Made by a program: the position numbers and the translations under genes. Positions 46,396 to 58,735 of a stretch of 64,000 bases of DNA are shown here, piece by piece. Source of the DNA: Ashinkailepas kermadecensis (Eukaryota > Arthropoda > Thecostraca > Neolepadidae); contig JAOTOM010003125.1 of NCBI GenBank assembly GCA_034440615.1, positions 62,001 to 126,000 of the forward strand, given 5' to 3'. Under the pieces are notes generated by a model. The model worked only from the letters and a program-made list of their open reading frames with translations. It made no database searches and was not told the DNA's origin. Position 1 is the first letter of the stretch; each line of letters starts with the position of its first letter.

Positions 46396-46779
46396 ATCTA
46401 TCTGCAGCCAGCAACGGGCGGCTCAATGGCAGCCGGCCTCGGCTCCTTGTCCGCCCCGGGGCGGTTCAGTCAGGCAGGCCGCAGCGTCAGGCACAATCAT
46501 GGTGGCGAAATGGCCAGCCAAAAGGACGGCAACGAGTCTGCCGAGTCCACGGACGCCGACATACTGTGCATTAGTCGTAGTGAGCAAACCGTCACTGGCT
46601 GCCCCGACCCTTTCAACGATGTCCATGATATCAGCAACGCATTCGCATTCGCATTCGGCATCCTATTCGCATACCCTCCGATTTTGCTCATATTTTCAGG
46701 ATATGATCTTAGTCGCTTGCCAAAGCAAGGCGGGAACAATTATTCCGTAGTACAAGCACTTTGATCTTCAGAGGTAAAA
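46396..46779. other. ORF-containing stretch after the minisatellite
   Basis: The plus-strand frame 46252-46764 is open for 170 codons, starting in the minisatellite. Its C-terminal part has a hydrophobic segment (FGILFAYPPILLIF). (GCATTC)n words near 46638-46658. No family recognised. Confidence 0.3.
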
Positions 46780-48470
46780 AAGGAAACTCGGGTCAAAGAC
46801 CGCATCAATGTCAAAGTTTTTCACCTAGCGGAATGATTCCAACGACTAGATGTGCGTATTCTATCGAGGATGCAGCACGTCGAATTAGGTAACCTTCAAT
46901 GTCACAGTTTAACCTCAGATTACAAACGTTGGTTTTACTCATGCACCATATCTATTTAGGGGTACCCAATACAGTCTTGCTGACATATTGGATGTACATG
47001 AGTTTTGCAGGTAGTAGTCTGCATAGCTCGTAGCTCGTATATAGAGCACATCGAACAAAGTAACCCTTCTCATCCCCTCGCGCAAAACATGTCCAAAAAT
47101 ATACTAAGTATGCAAAATTATTGGGTACCATGTAACTTCCGCGATATTTTACTTGGCTACATGAACTAAAGAAAAGACCTTGGTTATGGCTCATGGATGC
47201 AGCACATTTAAGCGTCTGATGTACAATATCAAAGCTTGACCTATGTTCATAAAGTATAGTTTTAACCTTGAACTATCGCCATCTACATGATACCGAATAA
47301 CATATTCCCGAATAAATTAATCGGAGGGACAGTAGTGCCGAATTATCTCCCATCGAGGAAGGAAGCAGCACATCCAAGCATGTGACCTTCAAGGTCAACG
47401 TTTGACCTCCGGTGAGGATTGATTGAATTCAGAAAACTAAAGCGGTAAACTGGGATATCGTATGTTGGACAAATGTACCAACAAATGTACGACTGATACA
47501 TGCACAATCGATACCAGAAACAGCACACTGGTCCACGTGACCTCTATCGGTGAAACATTTCGGCAGGTGGTACTAGCGTCCCATTCAGTAACGTATTCAG
47601 AAACGCATTCACCAATTTCTTCTGATTTGTCTGAAACTTTGACACAACCTTCGCAGCCGTAGCCGTACATACAGCATGACACGATTTTTGCTTGCTAAGA
47701 CGAACCCTTTTGCCTACAGAGGTGCAAAAGTTCAACGAGGTTAAATCTGGGATACCACATAGATTGTCGGGAAGTTCACTTATTGTAATAATTGAAACGT
47801 TTGTGGGACATCAAGGTGGGATTTGGCACGCGAAATTACCTGATCACTCAAGGTTACCATTTGACCTCAGGTCAAGAAATACTTTAACAATACGCCCTAC
47901 TAGAAAAACAATTACGGGGTACCGAATAACATCTTCCTGAATACATTTATCGAATGGATATTAGCGCCGAATAATCTCCTATGGAACAAGGAGGCAGCAC
48001 ATCCGAGCATGTGACCTTCAAGGTCCACGTTTCACCTCTGTGGCCCGGATTGATGAAATTCAGAAAATTTCAGTGGTGCACTGCATACTGCACCGTATAT
48101 TGGCCAGACGAACCAATAAACGTAGTTTATCTCAAAACTGATACGGGTCAAACAGATCGACCGAATATTGAACAATTGTCCACCACTAAATTTGCATTGG
48201 GACCAAAATGTATGTACAGGGTAGTCTTATGCTCTGAATACGCCTCAACAAGATGTAGCCCCATCCGACTAACGGTGTCGGAGTTATAGCCTCCGGCAGT
48301 ATTTTGAGGTCACACAATAAGGGTACCTTTGGCGATGGATATCTCAGGATAATGAAGAGCAAGTGTGACATTCTTTGCATCCTAGATAAAAAATATCGCA
48401 GAAAACATATCCGTTCTAAAATATCAACATTTCTCATGATTGACCTCGCGATCTCATGACCGCGCTAGCT
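46780..48470. repeat. Repeat region with two ~640-bp spaced copies, AGGTCA-rich
   Basis: ACCGAATAACAT..TTCC.GAATA..TTAATCG, CCGAATTATCTCC and GCAGCACATCC.AGCATGTGACC at 47288-47400 recur at 47919-48015. TGACCTTCAAGGTC occurs in both, and TGACCTCAGGTCA at 47862-47874. It resembles the AGGTCA-rich non-coding parts of the TTAA elements earlier in the window, but no TTAA ends were located. Confidence 0.7.
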
Positions 48471-48842
48471 CGCCACTTTCTGTGACCCCTAGCCCATTGA
48501 AAGTGATACATTTAACGGAAGAAATAAAATCGGACATGATTTGCTGTCAAATATTTTTTAGCATGGGTTTTGCTTTTAAATATTCAATATTTGCGTCCTT
48601 TCTTCATGGCTTTATCTGAATTTGCGATTTCCGGAATGGACGGATTTCGAGTAAAATTTATCCGATTGGACAACTACGGGGAATCGAAAAATGAAATAAA
48701 AACGGTAATATATAAATGTTTGCCTTACAAAAATATTTCAAGCTTCTTGATGTAAGTCTTAATAGACTTACATCAATAAGCCTTAATATATTTAATAGAC
48801 CCACTATCGATGGGTCATCCATACGCTTATCTACGTGTGACG

Positions 48843-49570
48843 ACGTAACTTTACTTCGGAGCATCTGGCAGTTTGGTGATCGAAACACATGACCATGTGC
48901 AACCTTGCTGGCCTCACAACAAGAAGTACAATTATTCCTGTATTCTACCTGTAGACATCATTCACATGGACGTACAGTGTAACTCCTATCGTAATGCAAA
49001 CAAACGCGTTTTTGTCACGGTATGTATAGCATATCCCCGAAAACATGAACATTTTCAAAAAACTTCCTGTGGTTTCATTGCTCATGTTTTGGCCACTCCC
49101 TGTATATTACACATTATTGCAGATTTCTGCGCTACACTAAGCAGAGTACAATAGAACAACGATGGCAAAAACGAAATAAACGTCACATGATGAGAACATG
49201 TTTTTGAACTTAAACATTTGCAACTCTCGAATGTAGCTCTTGTAGTTTCCTTAACAAGGGTTGAACATTGTATGATCACTATAGTGTCGTAGCTTTTTTT
49301 CCGTGTAACGGCGTAATTTTCCTTCAGAACATCTGGCGGTTACTTACGACATATATTCAATGCCATCAAACATGACAACAATGCAGTCTGACCATATTCG
49401 ACCATGCTAACATCACAACAAGAAGTACAATTATGCCTTCTTTCTACCTGCAGAACATCATTTACATGGACGCACAGTCGAACATCTATGGCAAACCACT
49501 CTTTCCTGTCACGCTGCACGTAGGCTGTGCCTGAAAACATCATTTTCACAACCTTCATGTGACTTCATTA
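48843..49570. repeat. Tandemly duplicated ~475-bp segment
   Basis: CATCTGGC.G, CACAACAAGAAGTACAATTA, CTACCTG.AGA.CATCATT.A and CATGGACG.ACAGT follow in the same order at 48863-48985 and 49330-49480. About 75-80% identity by eye. Confidence 0.8.
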
Positions 49571-51083
49571 GTCACGTTCTTGGGACAATGCGCATGTGGA
49601 CATTGCGCATGGGACACTGGACTGCACAGTGGTGCATATGTTAGGTAAACGAGATCAGTTCAAACGGCTTCGAATTGGCTTTGATAACCAGGTCGGTATA
49701 AACGGCGTCGATTTCGAAGTTCGGCGAAACCGAATTTTGGGGGTGAACATGGACTCTGGGGTCGTGGGCACCTTAGGAATTGTTAAAAAAATATCGGAAA
49801 TTCGGAATAAATTCGGAATAAATGGAAAATTTTAACATTACATCTTTGCGCGATGGGTAAAATAGGACGGCTTCAGGCCTTTTTCTGTGATTTCTGGTGC
49901 CTGCAACGCCTAGTAGTGCATCAAATCTGGTAATAAAACCGGGTCAAACAGATTGGATGTCCCGGAAATGGCTTTCTGAGATAGTAGATATCAATTTACA
50001 AATTATTGTAAGACGCAATCTGAACGAACTCGCCGTGGTGTATCGCTTTGGTCTAGGATATATATATATTTAATTTGGAAAAAAATGTTTTTTTAACGAA
50101 TTAATTTTGAAATTCCATGTGCATTCAGAACATTGTAGTGCTTTCAATATGGCATATTTCACATACTTGTCCACATGTATAGATAACTAGCAGCCAACGA
50201 AACTCTTTGCTGGAAAGACAACGTTGAGTTCAGACATTTCTGCAAGATTAATTTTATACTTATGTCGATTTTGGCATGTTTTCTTCTTCTAAGCCTGTCA
50301 GAGTTCTGAATTTTGTTTGCATCAAATTTTCCTTCTGTGTATTCTTTTGATGTCTGACGCTGATTTTGGAGATTAAAAAAATAGAAAAAGTCGGACACAT
50401 TAAAATAAATTATTTTTAAAAATCACTTTGGAAATTTCACACCTAAAAATACCTCTGATAATGCGGGGATCGCTCACGTTTTCAAGAAGGCTTACCGATA
50501 CTTCAGCAACATTTTTGTTATTCGCTTTGTATGGCGATGATAAGGATGAGCACAGTGACAATCACCATTGCTTGTAGCGTTTATGCACGTCGAAAAATTC
50601 ACCAGGTCCTCTTTCCACCAAGCGTTTTCCAAAACTGAGTCGTACACTGCTCCGGCTCTGCCAAGCCTGTCATCGTTTCCTCTCCATGTCAACCCCTCTG
50701 CTGTCCGCTGTAATCAACGCCGGCGCCTTTATCTCCTTCTGAACCACCACCAGGTTGGAGAGTATTGAGCTATGTACGGATGGGGAGTACGGATTTATGT
50801 AAGGAGTATGGATGGTGTGGGAGGGAAGACATATGCGAGACAAACACCTCGGCTTTTATTAGCCTCTAACACATAGACATCAGCAGTCCACAAAGACGCA
50901 ATGCTTTTTCCTGATCATAAAGTTATAAACCTGCGTGACACTTGATCGCTGTCACAAAGTGATCTTCATGTTTGTTAAAGGTACGTACCTACTGTATCAG
51001 ATTAAATGTGAAGGTAATAGAACCCGATTTCATACGGTCGGGTTGCGTTGTTTCCATGCTTGATGTTATTCATTGTATGTCAG
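49571..51083. other. AT-rich unassigned stretch
   Basis: No recognised gene. Short open frames at 49596-49835 and 50568-50768 show no motif. Confidence 0.4.
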
Positions 51084-51728
51084 TTTTTCCGAAGTACAAT
51101 TGCGTCGCTTCGCGTAGATAAACCCACGGACGACCCGTCGGTGACCATGAAATTCGTGATGGTTTCTAAGGAAAATGATAAGATCTACATTAAAAAGGTA
51201 TGTTTTTTAAAGCAAATCTTTTCCAATTATATGTCTGCATGTCATTGTTCTACCATTATACTAGCACCTCTTCATTGCGCTGTATTTAGTAGCAGGGTGC
51301 TTGAAATGAGCATACATGGGATGCGTGCGCTTGAGCACCCCCTGGGTGCTCATGCCAAAAACCAGCACCTCCCGGGTACGGTTGGCAGATGGTGCGAGCA
51401 TATTTAGCACCCATTGGGTGTTTGAACCCACATTGGTCTCCTTGATAGCAACGTATTGGTGTTGGCTTACTGCATTTATGCGGACGGATGACTTCTTTTG
51501 CTACACGCTTTGCTTGCTTTGCTCTTTGCTGCATGCTAAACCCATGCGTAATTAAATCTCGTCTTTTAGATAGGAATTAATATCAGTATAATTCGTCGGC
51601 ATCTGGATCTTCAGGGGAACAGGGAATCTTCAGTTGGAATGAATACTTTCTGTACTCCTCATATTGTAGATTCCGACATTGTCATTCAGGAACCTGTGTT
51701 ACTTGATCGATCCAAGAAATGTGCGTAG
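51084..51728 (+). CDS. Small two-exon ORF of unknown function (3' end of a gene?)
   Basis: Exon a, 51084-51197: acceptor GTATGTCAG, open for 38 codons (FFRSTIASLRVDKPTDDPSV onward), donor AAG|GTATGT. Exon b, 51570-51728: acceptor TCTTTTAG, open for 52 codons (IGINISIIRRHLDLQG, then VDSDIVIQEPVLL) to TAG. The intron is phase 0, so the frame runs through. A hydrophobic start MLFIVCQ just before exon a is possible if the first acceptor is not used. I do not recognise the family. It could be the terminal exons of a plus-strand gene whose upstream exons I could not find. A palindrome-like repeat TGAGCACCC..GGGTGCTCA lies in the intron. Confidence 0.35.
51332..51352. repeat. Hairpin TGAGCACCC/GGGTGCTCA
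   Basis: Nine-base perfect arms with a CCT loop. A related GAGCATATTTAGCACCC-like phrase follows at 51397-51413. Confidence 0.9.
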
Positions 51729-51999
51729 CTCGTAATACTAACTGAATGACACCTCTCGAGGGCGTGTATTTTTCTTTAATGCGGAAGCCTCATCAACCGA
51801 TGCACGAGTATTTCTTTCAAAATTAGGTAACATTTACGAGGATAGCTGAATATGTAACAATTTGTGTTTCTTGTCATCAACTTGTCTTTTCTACGTCTAA
51901 ACTCTAAATTATGCCTGGCGTAATTTTGCCGAACGTTGTTTCATACCGTAATTTTTAACTGAATATTCTTATTTACCTCAAAGCAGTGGCGTTAAAATA

Positions 52000-53229
52000 A
52001 TGTCTAATTACAGAGTGTACACATTAGTGACTTGCATATCGATTGTGGGAGCAGGGCCAACTCGTCCTTTGTGTGAAGCTGGATGGGTACAATATGGAGA
52101 AAAATGTTTCATCAGCAAGCAGTATATATTTCCAATGGATCGGTCCATGACATATTCTGAAGCGTCGACAGTATGCTCCTTCTACTCTCTTGGCAAGCTG
52201 GCTGCGTTCAGCAACTCTAGTAAACTATATAGGATTTTCGACACGCAGAGTAAATCGAGCATACTCGTTCATTCTCCGACCGAAATGGGAAGAGAAAATG
52301 GGGAATACTATAATAGCATACCTGGAGTGATTCGCGGCAATAAGACTACTATTATATGCAGCAGACGAACTACCTGGGATCGCTCAAAGTGTGCCATTAA
52401 TTCTGACACGAACATGGACAAACCGAGTTTCTTTTATCTCCAGCGAGAAGGCAACTATCTGTCCAATGCGTTGGCGAAGAAAAGCGAACTTATTGCGGGT
52501 GCACTGTCACAGGTACAGAGTCTCAAGGACCAGGTGCTTCACCAGCACGTTGCCTTGGATAACGAGGATTTCTCGGATATTTGGGAACGGTTCCGCTGTC
52601 CTCATAGCTCAGAGGGCACCGGTTGGAAGCTGGCGGGCTCCAGCTGCTTTCTGTTGACGAATCGAACGGGTCCACGTCAAGAGATGCTGGAGCTCTGCCA
52701 ACACATGGGTGGTCATCTTGCTGCTGTACACGCTGGCAAGGAGACAGGTTTCCTGCTTCGTCTTCTGAGGAGACATAAGGTCACTGGAAATGTTTGGGCT
52801 CTCCCCTGGAGAGACGCCAAAAGCAGTGGCATGTTTTCACACAATAGTCACTTGCACCCGAAATGCAACAGCATCAACGTGAAGCGTCACTGGAAGAAAA
52901 TCTACTGCAACCATAACAAGCTGCCTGCCTTGTGTGAGGTAGACTTCCTGTTGCCCCCGCGGGAGGAAACACCACCAGCTACCAAGCCTCCAGGCAACCG
53001 TACGGCAGGGCCATGTTTGGGAGAAGGTACCGATCGTTGTAATTTGTTGGAGTCGCAATGTGCGGAAGGTAGAAAGCCGCCGTGTGCGAGGGGCGATTTG
53101 CAAATTTTGTACCAGAAGTCTGTCTACCTCAGCGGAAACTTGATCTCAAAATTGCACCTACGGAATACTTCTATATATGAACCGCTAAAGCATCGCATTA
53201 TGACTTTATCCAAACTAATGAATGGCTAG
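52000..53229 (+). CDS. Secreted C-type-lectin-like protein with two CTLD-like modules
   Basis: An uninterrupted 409-codon frame. The ATG at 52000 is followed by a signal-peptide-like segment (YTLVTCISIVGAGPTRP). Module 1, residues ~26-150: CEAGWVQYGEKCF, an SEASTVC block and two later Cys, a degenerate CTLD. A helical linker follows (~150-205). Module 2, residues ~205-317: CP..GW...GSSCF, ELCQHMGGHLAAVHAGKET, then CNSINVKRHWKKIYCNHNKLPALCE, the standard six-Cys CTLD spacing. The EPN/QPD and WND calcium-sugar motifs are not seen, so carbohydrate binding is doubtful. A Pro/Thr-rich stretch and a Cys-rich patch follow. Several N-x-S/T sites. A splice-acceptor-like TTTACCTCAAAGCAG at 51972-51987 suggests an untranslated first exon upstream. 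Unlike its surroundings, it shows no decay. Confidence 0.8.
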   Translation: MSNYRVYTLVTCISIVGAGPTRPLCEAGWVQYGEKCFISKQYIFPMDRSMTYSEASTVCSFYSLGKLAAFSNSSKLYRIFDTQSKSSILVHSPTEMGRENGEYYNSIPGVIRGNKTTIICSRRTTWDRSKCAINSDTNMDKPSFFYLQREGNYLSNALAKKSELIAGALSQVQSLKDQVLHQHVALDNEDFSDIWERFRCPHSSEGTGWKLAGSSCFLLTNRTGPRQEMLELCQHMGGHLAAVHAGKETGFLLRLLRRHKVTGNVWALPWRDAKSSGMFSHNSHLHPKCNSINVKRHWKKIYCNHNKLPALCEVDFLLPPREETPPATKPPGNRTAGPCLGEGTDRCNLLESQCAEGRKPPCARGDLQILYQKSVYLSGNLISKLHLRNTSIYEPLKHRIMTLSKLMNG

Positions 53230-54759
53230 TATATAGCCATATTATGCCTTACAAAATACGTACCAAATTTATGTAGAACATTTTTAAAGTAGTCTTAGAT
53301 GCATCGATTTGGTCCGCAATGCATTAAAGGTAGGTGACACTAGATATGTCATGTAATGCGTATGCACGCACACCACTATATATCATTCGCATATGGCTCA
53401 TGCGTGTTTACTGTAAACTCTCAGTTTCGAATATAACCTATGCTATGGTGATGGGCGTTTATTCTACTTAGAAGAGCTAGTATAATCAATTTTGATTTTA
53501 ACGAACTGTGCTCAATGTCACTCACACATTACCATTGCCATCGCTTCATCTCACTCGTGTTTCCTTCCGATGCGTCTCCACCCACACACGTGTATGTGAT
53601 AGTTAAATGGGTGTAAAAGCGTCAGGATTAGATATTACCGGTCAATATAAGTATGAATATGTGGGTATGTGTTGACTAAAGTATATTAGTTGGCAGGGTT
53701 GTCGATTTTTTAAAAACATTGGGGGGGGGGGTGCCGAAGTGCCAACGCACTAGACCCCCCCCCCCCAAAAAAAAAACTCATCGGATTTAGCCCACTATAT
53801 TTTCAAATCTCAGAAATTCTGATTTTTTATTCGACGATGTGTATGTTTATGTTTATTCAGCATCCTCACCAACGGGGAAAATCGTCAAATAACTGGTGAA
53901 GTCACATAATTAAAAGAGCAGTGTTCAGTACATGTCAACATAACAACTCTGAGTAATAGCATGCGACTGCCGTGCCATATAGTGGGCTCGGATCTATCGT
54001 CACCGTCACCGTCACCGTTACCCTCCTCCTCACTCCACACACCAACAAACACACACCGGCTTAAATAAAAATACTTCAGCGATCAGATGCAGGCTAAAAC
54101 ACACCGGCATTGATGGAGCATCAGAGCACAGCAGACCTGAATAGTAATGACGGTGGGTGAAAGTATTTCATTGGTGCCTGACATTAGGGAGGGGAACTTT
54201 TCCCTTTAATACGCCACTGCGGCTGCTCAACGTGTTTTTTTCCGCAGATTGCACGATCGAGAGTAGATTGCAGATTGCACATCAGTTCCTTACAAGTGTC
54301 AGCAATACATTTCCTTCATGTGCTTTAAACATGATTCAAGAAAGCACTGTCATCGATTTTAAACTTGCAAAAAGAGTGGGCCGCGTGGTGTTTTGAGTGC
54401 TATTTGAGTGAATTTGCTGTCTTGTTAGTGAACTGACCATTTATTGAGATATAAGTACTTTAACTTTGCCTGCTTCTATCATGAAACATTTGTCATGTTC
54501 CAATACATCAGAAATCATCAGAATAACTTCTTGTCCACAAACCGGTGTATGCATTTCTATGAATTTTTCATATTTATTAGCACTAATGATGTAGATCTGA
54601 TTTGCAAATTTATTACAGAAAATATCATCAGCACAGGATTCCATTCCTGAAAATATAGTACTTTCAACATGTTATTTTCTTTTACATTTCAACATGTTAA
54701 GTTGGGTTACATTTTTTATTGTAAAGAAATACATTGCTTGAAATTTTTACAACTTGATG
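53230..54759. other. 3' flank of the lectin-like gene with simple repeats
   Basis: A G11 run (53726-53736), a C14 run then A9 (53755-53776), and (TCACCG)n at 53999-54022. No gene seen; short open frames at 54157-54396 and 54441-54650 have no motif. Confidence 0.5.
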
Positions 54760-55110
54760 TTTTGGTTTTGTTTTTCTCGAAAGGGAGGGTAGGCTAGGTT
54801 AGGTTAGGTTATGTTGCATTTCTTTTAATTTAAAAAGAATAGCCTATCCTATGACACCTAATTCAAAGCCTTTTTGGTGTTATTTTGCTCACAACCTGAA
54901 ATGTAGGCATTTGTATAGAAAATGAGTGGTCCCATAATTTGGGTCACATTCATAAACATTGCATTGAAATGATACATTCCACGAATTCATAAAACACCTT
55001 AAAACACAACTTTACCAAAATGAGCAGTAACATCATGTTCATCACATTCTTAAACATTGCATTAAACAAATCAAGAAATCAGAAATTGCCTTAAGCTGTA
55101 AATTTACCAA
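54760..55110 (-). repeat. Dispersed AT-rich repeat family, copy 3 (inverted)
   Basis: Read on the minus strand: CAATGTTTATGAATG, GGGACCACTCATTTTC, GGTTGTGAGCAAAATAACAC, then a CCTAACCTAACCTAGCCTA tract (54788-54810 on the plus strand as TAGGTTAGG). Confidence 0.7.
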
Positions 55111-55300
55111 AAGGTGTGCCAACCCCTGGACGGAAATGCAACACTAGGTGCCCCAATCCAGGACAGAAAAGCACCAGGTGCAGTGGAGTGAAAATATTAA
55201 TAAAAGTAAACTAAAAACAGACCTTCTTGAAGACATACGTGATAGTTATGTGATATTAAAATGGAAACCCTGAGCACAAATCAGAAAAAGGCATGGACTG

Positions 55301-55637
55301 GACTTTAGGCGCTGGAATTTTTGTAACTGGAATTTTTTATTTGGATGTTCTTGTTCAAGCTTACCTGCCTACTTCTTCAACTACTGTTCCTTTGGGAATT
55401 AAATAGCAGCAGGCTATTTATTCACTATTTAAAATCACACCAATATGCAGATACATCAGAAAGTGCGAAGTACAAAACACGAATCAGTACGTCACATGAG
55501 ATTGGGCTACGGATTAAACACTGCGCGCAATTGCATCAAGAATGTCTCAACTCCGTCACATTTGTCGACTGCAACCTCAAATTTAGACTTTAGGCGCTGG
55601 AATTTTTGTAACTGGAATTTTTTATTTGGATGTTCTG
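55301..55637. repeat. Direct repeat of ~50 bp, 285 bp apart
   Basis: GACTTTAGGCGCTGGAATTT with the following 30 bases occurs at 55302 and 55587 essentially unchanged. The intervening ~235 bases look unrelated, as if inserted or as part of a tandem duplication. Confidence 0.85.
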
Positions 55638-56019
55638 AGAAACGCCCACCACGATTTGTGGCATTTATTGCGCGCAAGTGTCTATCAAGTCTCTCCAGAC
55701 ACATTTGGTGATGGGCTTTGACCTTATATAACTTACAAGCAGGTGTTTGTCACTTCTGCAACCGCCACAGGCCCATAGTTCTGAGCCGTGACGTCACGAG
55801 TGCGATTGCCAGGCTGCGCCGAATTTCTCCACCGAATTTGGAATATGCCCGATTTCTGCTCGGGTGCGTCAGTAAATAAGCCTCGGTAAAGCGACGATAA
55901 ACTATGTACCGCGTTGCCCAAGGATTAAGGTTGCTTTTATGATGTAAGTCGTGCTTGCAAATTGGAAGGAAATCCAACTCCTTTGTTTTTTTTCCACAAA
56001 GTTGTCAATTTTACAGCAA

Positions 56020-56262
56020 AGGGTGGAGAGTCAATCCACTATCCAATTCAAATCTGTTTCATTTCAGTACAAAATGTGCTGGTTGGCATCAACTAAGCTA
56101 CGTAAGTCGCATGGTGTTTTTTTCTTCTTTTTTTGTTTAACTTTCTTCTCAGCATAAAAATAGCATATGTTATTGGGGGGGGGGGAAATCAACATTGAGG
56201 GGGCCAAGATCAAAATTGGTGGAGCAATGGCCCCCACAAAAGGATACAAATCGACGCCCTTG
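56020..56262. repeat. GGGGCGTCGATTTG-type repeat, copy 1
   Basis: GGTGGAGAGTCAATCCACTA, TACAAAATGTGCTGGTTGGC, a G12 run and CAAAAGGATACAAATCGACG in this order, shared with 58255-58493 and 58496-58735. Confidence 0.85.
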
Positions 56263-56319
56263 CTTTGGAGAAAAAAATAGAAACCAAAATGAAGCGAGGT
56301 ACATTTCGAAAATTTTATA

Positions 56320-57440
56320 AATTGAACAACCGAACCCAACCTAACCGAACCTAACGTCAGCTCCTTTTGAAGGAAAATTTCCGATTTTATTTTATGTTTG
56401 ATTTTTATTTTTTTTATTTCGAAGTTCAGCATCTAAACTAGCCTAACCGAGCTACACCGGTATTATTGTGCTTTAAGGTGGTAACAAGACAAGTTTTTAC
56501 ACACATTTAATTCCATATAGCAAACAAATGGGTTAGATTTGGCTAAGTTGGGTTAGTTTAGGCTTTCCAAGTGGGAAAACGTTTCAAAAATTTCCAAAAA
56601 ACGTTTCCCCCAAAAAATTCGAATTAATTGGTAACCTTGCAGTTTAAGGTGTTCTTTTTTTCCCCTTTTGACAATTTTTTTTTCTGCCGAATACCATGTT
56701 TATGAAGGTGACTAAGATGATTGGATCCACTTATTTTCTTTGTGAATGCTTACTTTTCAGGTTGTGAGCAAAATATTACCAAAAAGGGCTTTGAGTTCGG
56801 TAACATAACATAAACATAAATGTTTTTTCTTTAATGCAACAAAACCTAACCTAACCTAGCCTAACCCATCGTTTGAGAACAAAAAAATAAACAAAATAAA
56901 AATGTCAATTTATTTATTTTCTGAAAATTCTCAACCTTAATAAAGAAACCTAAACCAACCTAACCTAACCTAAGCTGCTTTTGAAGAAAACAAAAGTCGG
57001 AACATGTTTGTTTTTGTTTTTTAAAAACTTTTTGGTATTATTGTGCTTTAAGGAACAAGGAAAGTGTTGTGGGCGCTGTATGACCAACGCAGTCAATGCG
57101 GCCGTAAGCCCAAATAACTAACCAACCAACCAAGAAAAGTGTTTACACACATTTGTCACCATAAAGCAAAAAAATTGGTTAGGATTGGTTAGGGTAGGTT
57201 GGTTTAAGTTTTTCAGTTGGACAATTTGTCATTTTTTTCAAATTAAAATTAAATATATTTGCACCGAAAATAAGTGGTCCCATCGTCTTAGTTACCGTCA
57301 TGAACATGGTATTCTGAAGAAAAATTAGAACAAACAAAAAATCACCTTAAACTGCAAGTTTACCAATCATTTTTTATTCAACAGCAACTTAAAATAGGTT
57401 AGGTTCGGCTTGGTTAAGTTCTTTAAACTTTGAAAATTGA
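56320..57440. repeat. Dispersed AT-rich repeat family, compound copies
   Basis: At least one direct copy (TTTATGAAGGTGACTAAGATG, GAATGCTTACTTTTCAGG, GAGCAAAATATTACCAAAAA near 56698-56800) and one inverted (57265-57375) with CCTAACC/GGTTAGG tracts near 56335, 56850, 56960 and 57190. Includes the repeat shared with 40180-40260. Confidence 0.7.
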
Positions 57441-58254
57441 AAATTGAAAAATGCTCTAACTCTCTCATGCGCAGTGAAATTGAAACACGCCTGATGCTAC
57501 CAATATCTGCAATATAAGAGAAAAAGCTATGACGTCACCGAATCTTGAGGGCGAATTTTGGTGTACCTTCTAAGGTAATAGTATCGTGGGGGGGGGGGCA
57601 TTTAATGCCGCTACAGGCCTTGGTCGCTACCAGACACTGGTCTTGTATGACTCTTTAGGGTTTGTTTAGGAAGTCATCTGTGGCAATAGCTTACTAACCA
57701 TTGTTTTCTTCAGGAATATCAATTATAATGAGGTGTCTATACGGCTTCTTGCTGACTTTGCTCTCGTGTTTTCATAGGCTGGCAGATTGGCTCAAACGTG
57801 GCTTTTGTTGGTTTAGTTTGAGATTGGGTAGCCCCATATCAATATCAATGCACATTGTCATTGGGTATGTAGGTAGGTAGGTACCTTGGTAAATATCAAG
57901 CTGATGGTGTGATGGGTAGGTTGCTGAATATAATTATAGTTTGTATATCCACAATATCAATGATAACCATGATTTGCATGCAAGTTTGACAATGACTGGA
58001 AATTGAGAATGGAATTAATGATGTTCAAGCTCCATATGCATGTGGTTTTGCCATTGGTGGTCTGTACCAACTTCAGTATGACCATGCAATTGTTGTTTAG
58101 TTGCTTAGCGGATTTTTTTCTTCAGACAATCTGGTTTAAAATGCATCAGCATTGCTTATTTCAACATTTTATGATGTAAGCTGTACTTCCACAGTGGAGG
58201 GAAATACTGCTATTTTGTTTGTTTTTTTGCACAAAATTTTACATTTTTCAGCAA
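57441..58254. other. AT-rich unassigned stretch
   Basis: A G10 run near 57589, GTAGGTAGGTAG near 57869. No gene seen. Confidence 0.4.
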
Positions 58255-58735
58255 AAGGTGGAGAGTCAGTCCACTATCTAATCCAAATCTGTTTCTATTC
58301 AGTACAAAATGTGCTGGTTAACATCAATGTTTCTACTTACCTAGCATGGTGTTTTTCATTTTTTCCCTTTAGCTTTCTTATCAGCATAAAATAGCATAGG
58401 TTATTGGGGGGGGGGCCCAATTCAACATTGGGGGGCCAAGATCAACATTGGTGGGGCCACGGCCCCCACAAAAGGATACAAATCGACGCCCCTGCTCACT
58501 CCACTATCTAGTCCAAATCTGTTCTTTTTCAGTACAAAATGTGCTGGTTAACATCAACTAAGTTTTATATGTACCTAACACAGTGTTTTTTTTCTTCTTT
58601 TTTTTCCTTTAGCTTTTTATCAGCATAAAAATAGCATGGGTTATTGGGGGGGCCCAAATCAACATTGGGGGGGCCAAAATCAGCATTGGGGGGGGCCATG
58701 GCCCCCGCAAAAGGATACAAATCGACGCCCCTGGT
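58255..58735. repeat. GGGGCGTCGATTTG-type repeat, tandem copies 2 and 3
   Basis: Two adjacent ~240-base copies (58255-58493 and 58496-58735) of the unit at 56020. Each ends GGATACAAATCGACGCCCCTG. The third copy abuts the end of the pol gene of the minus-strand retroelement, whose reading frame runs on ~125 bases into it. Confidence 0.88.

Noticed and set aside
48100..48290. Cys-containing open frame at the end of 47981-48289 as a secreted domain
   Set aside because: It lies in a duplicated non-coding repeat, and the other copy does not keep the frame.
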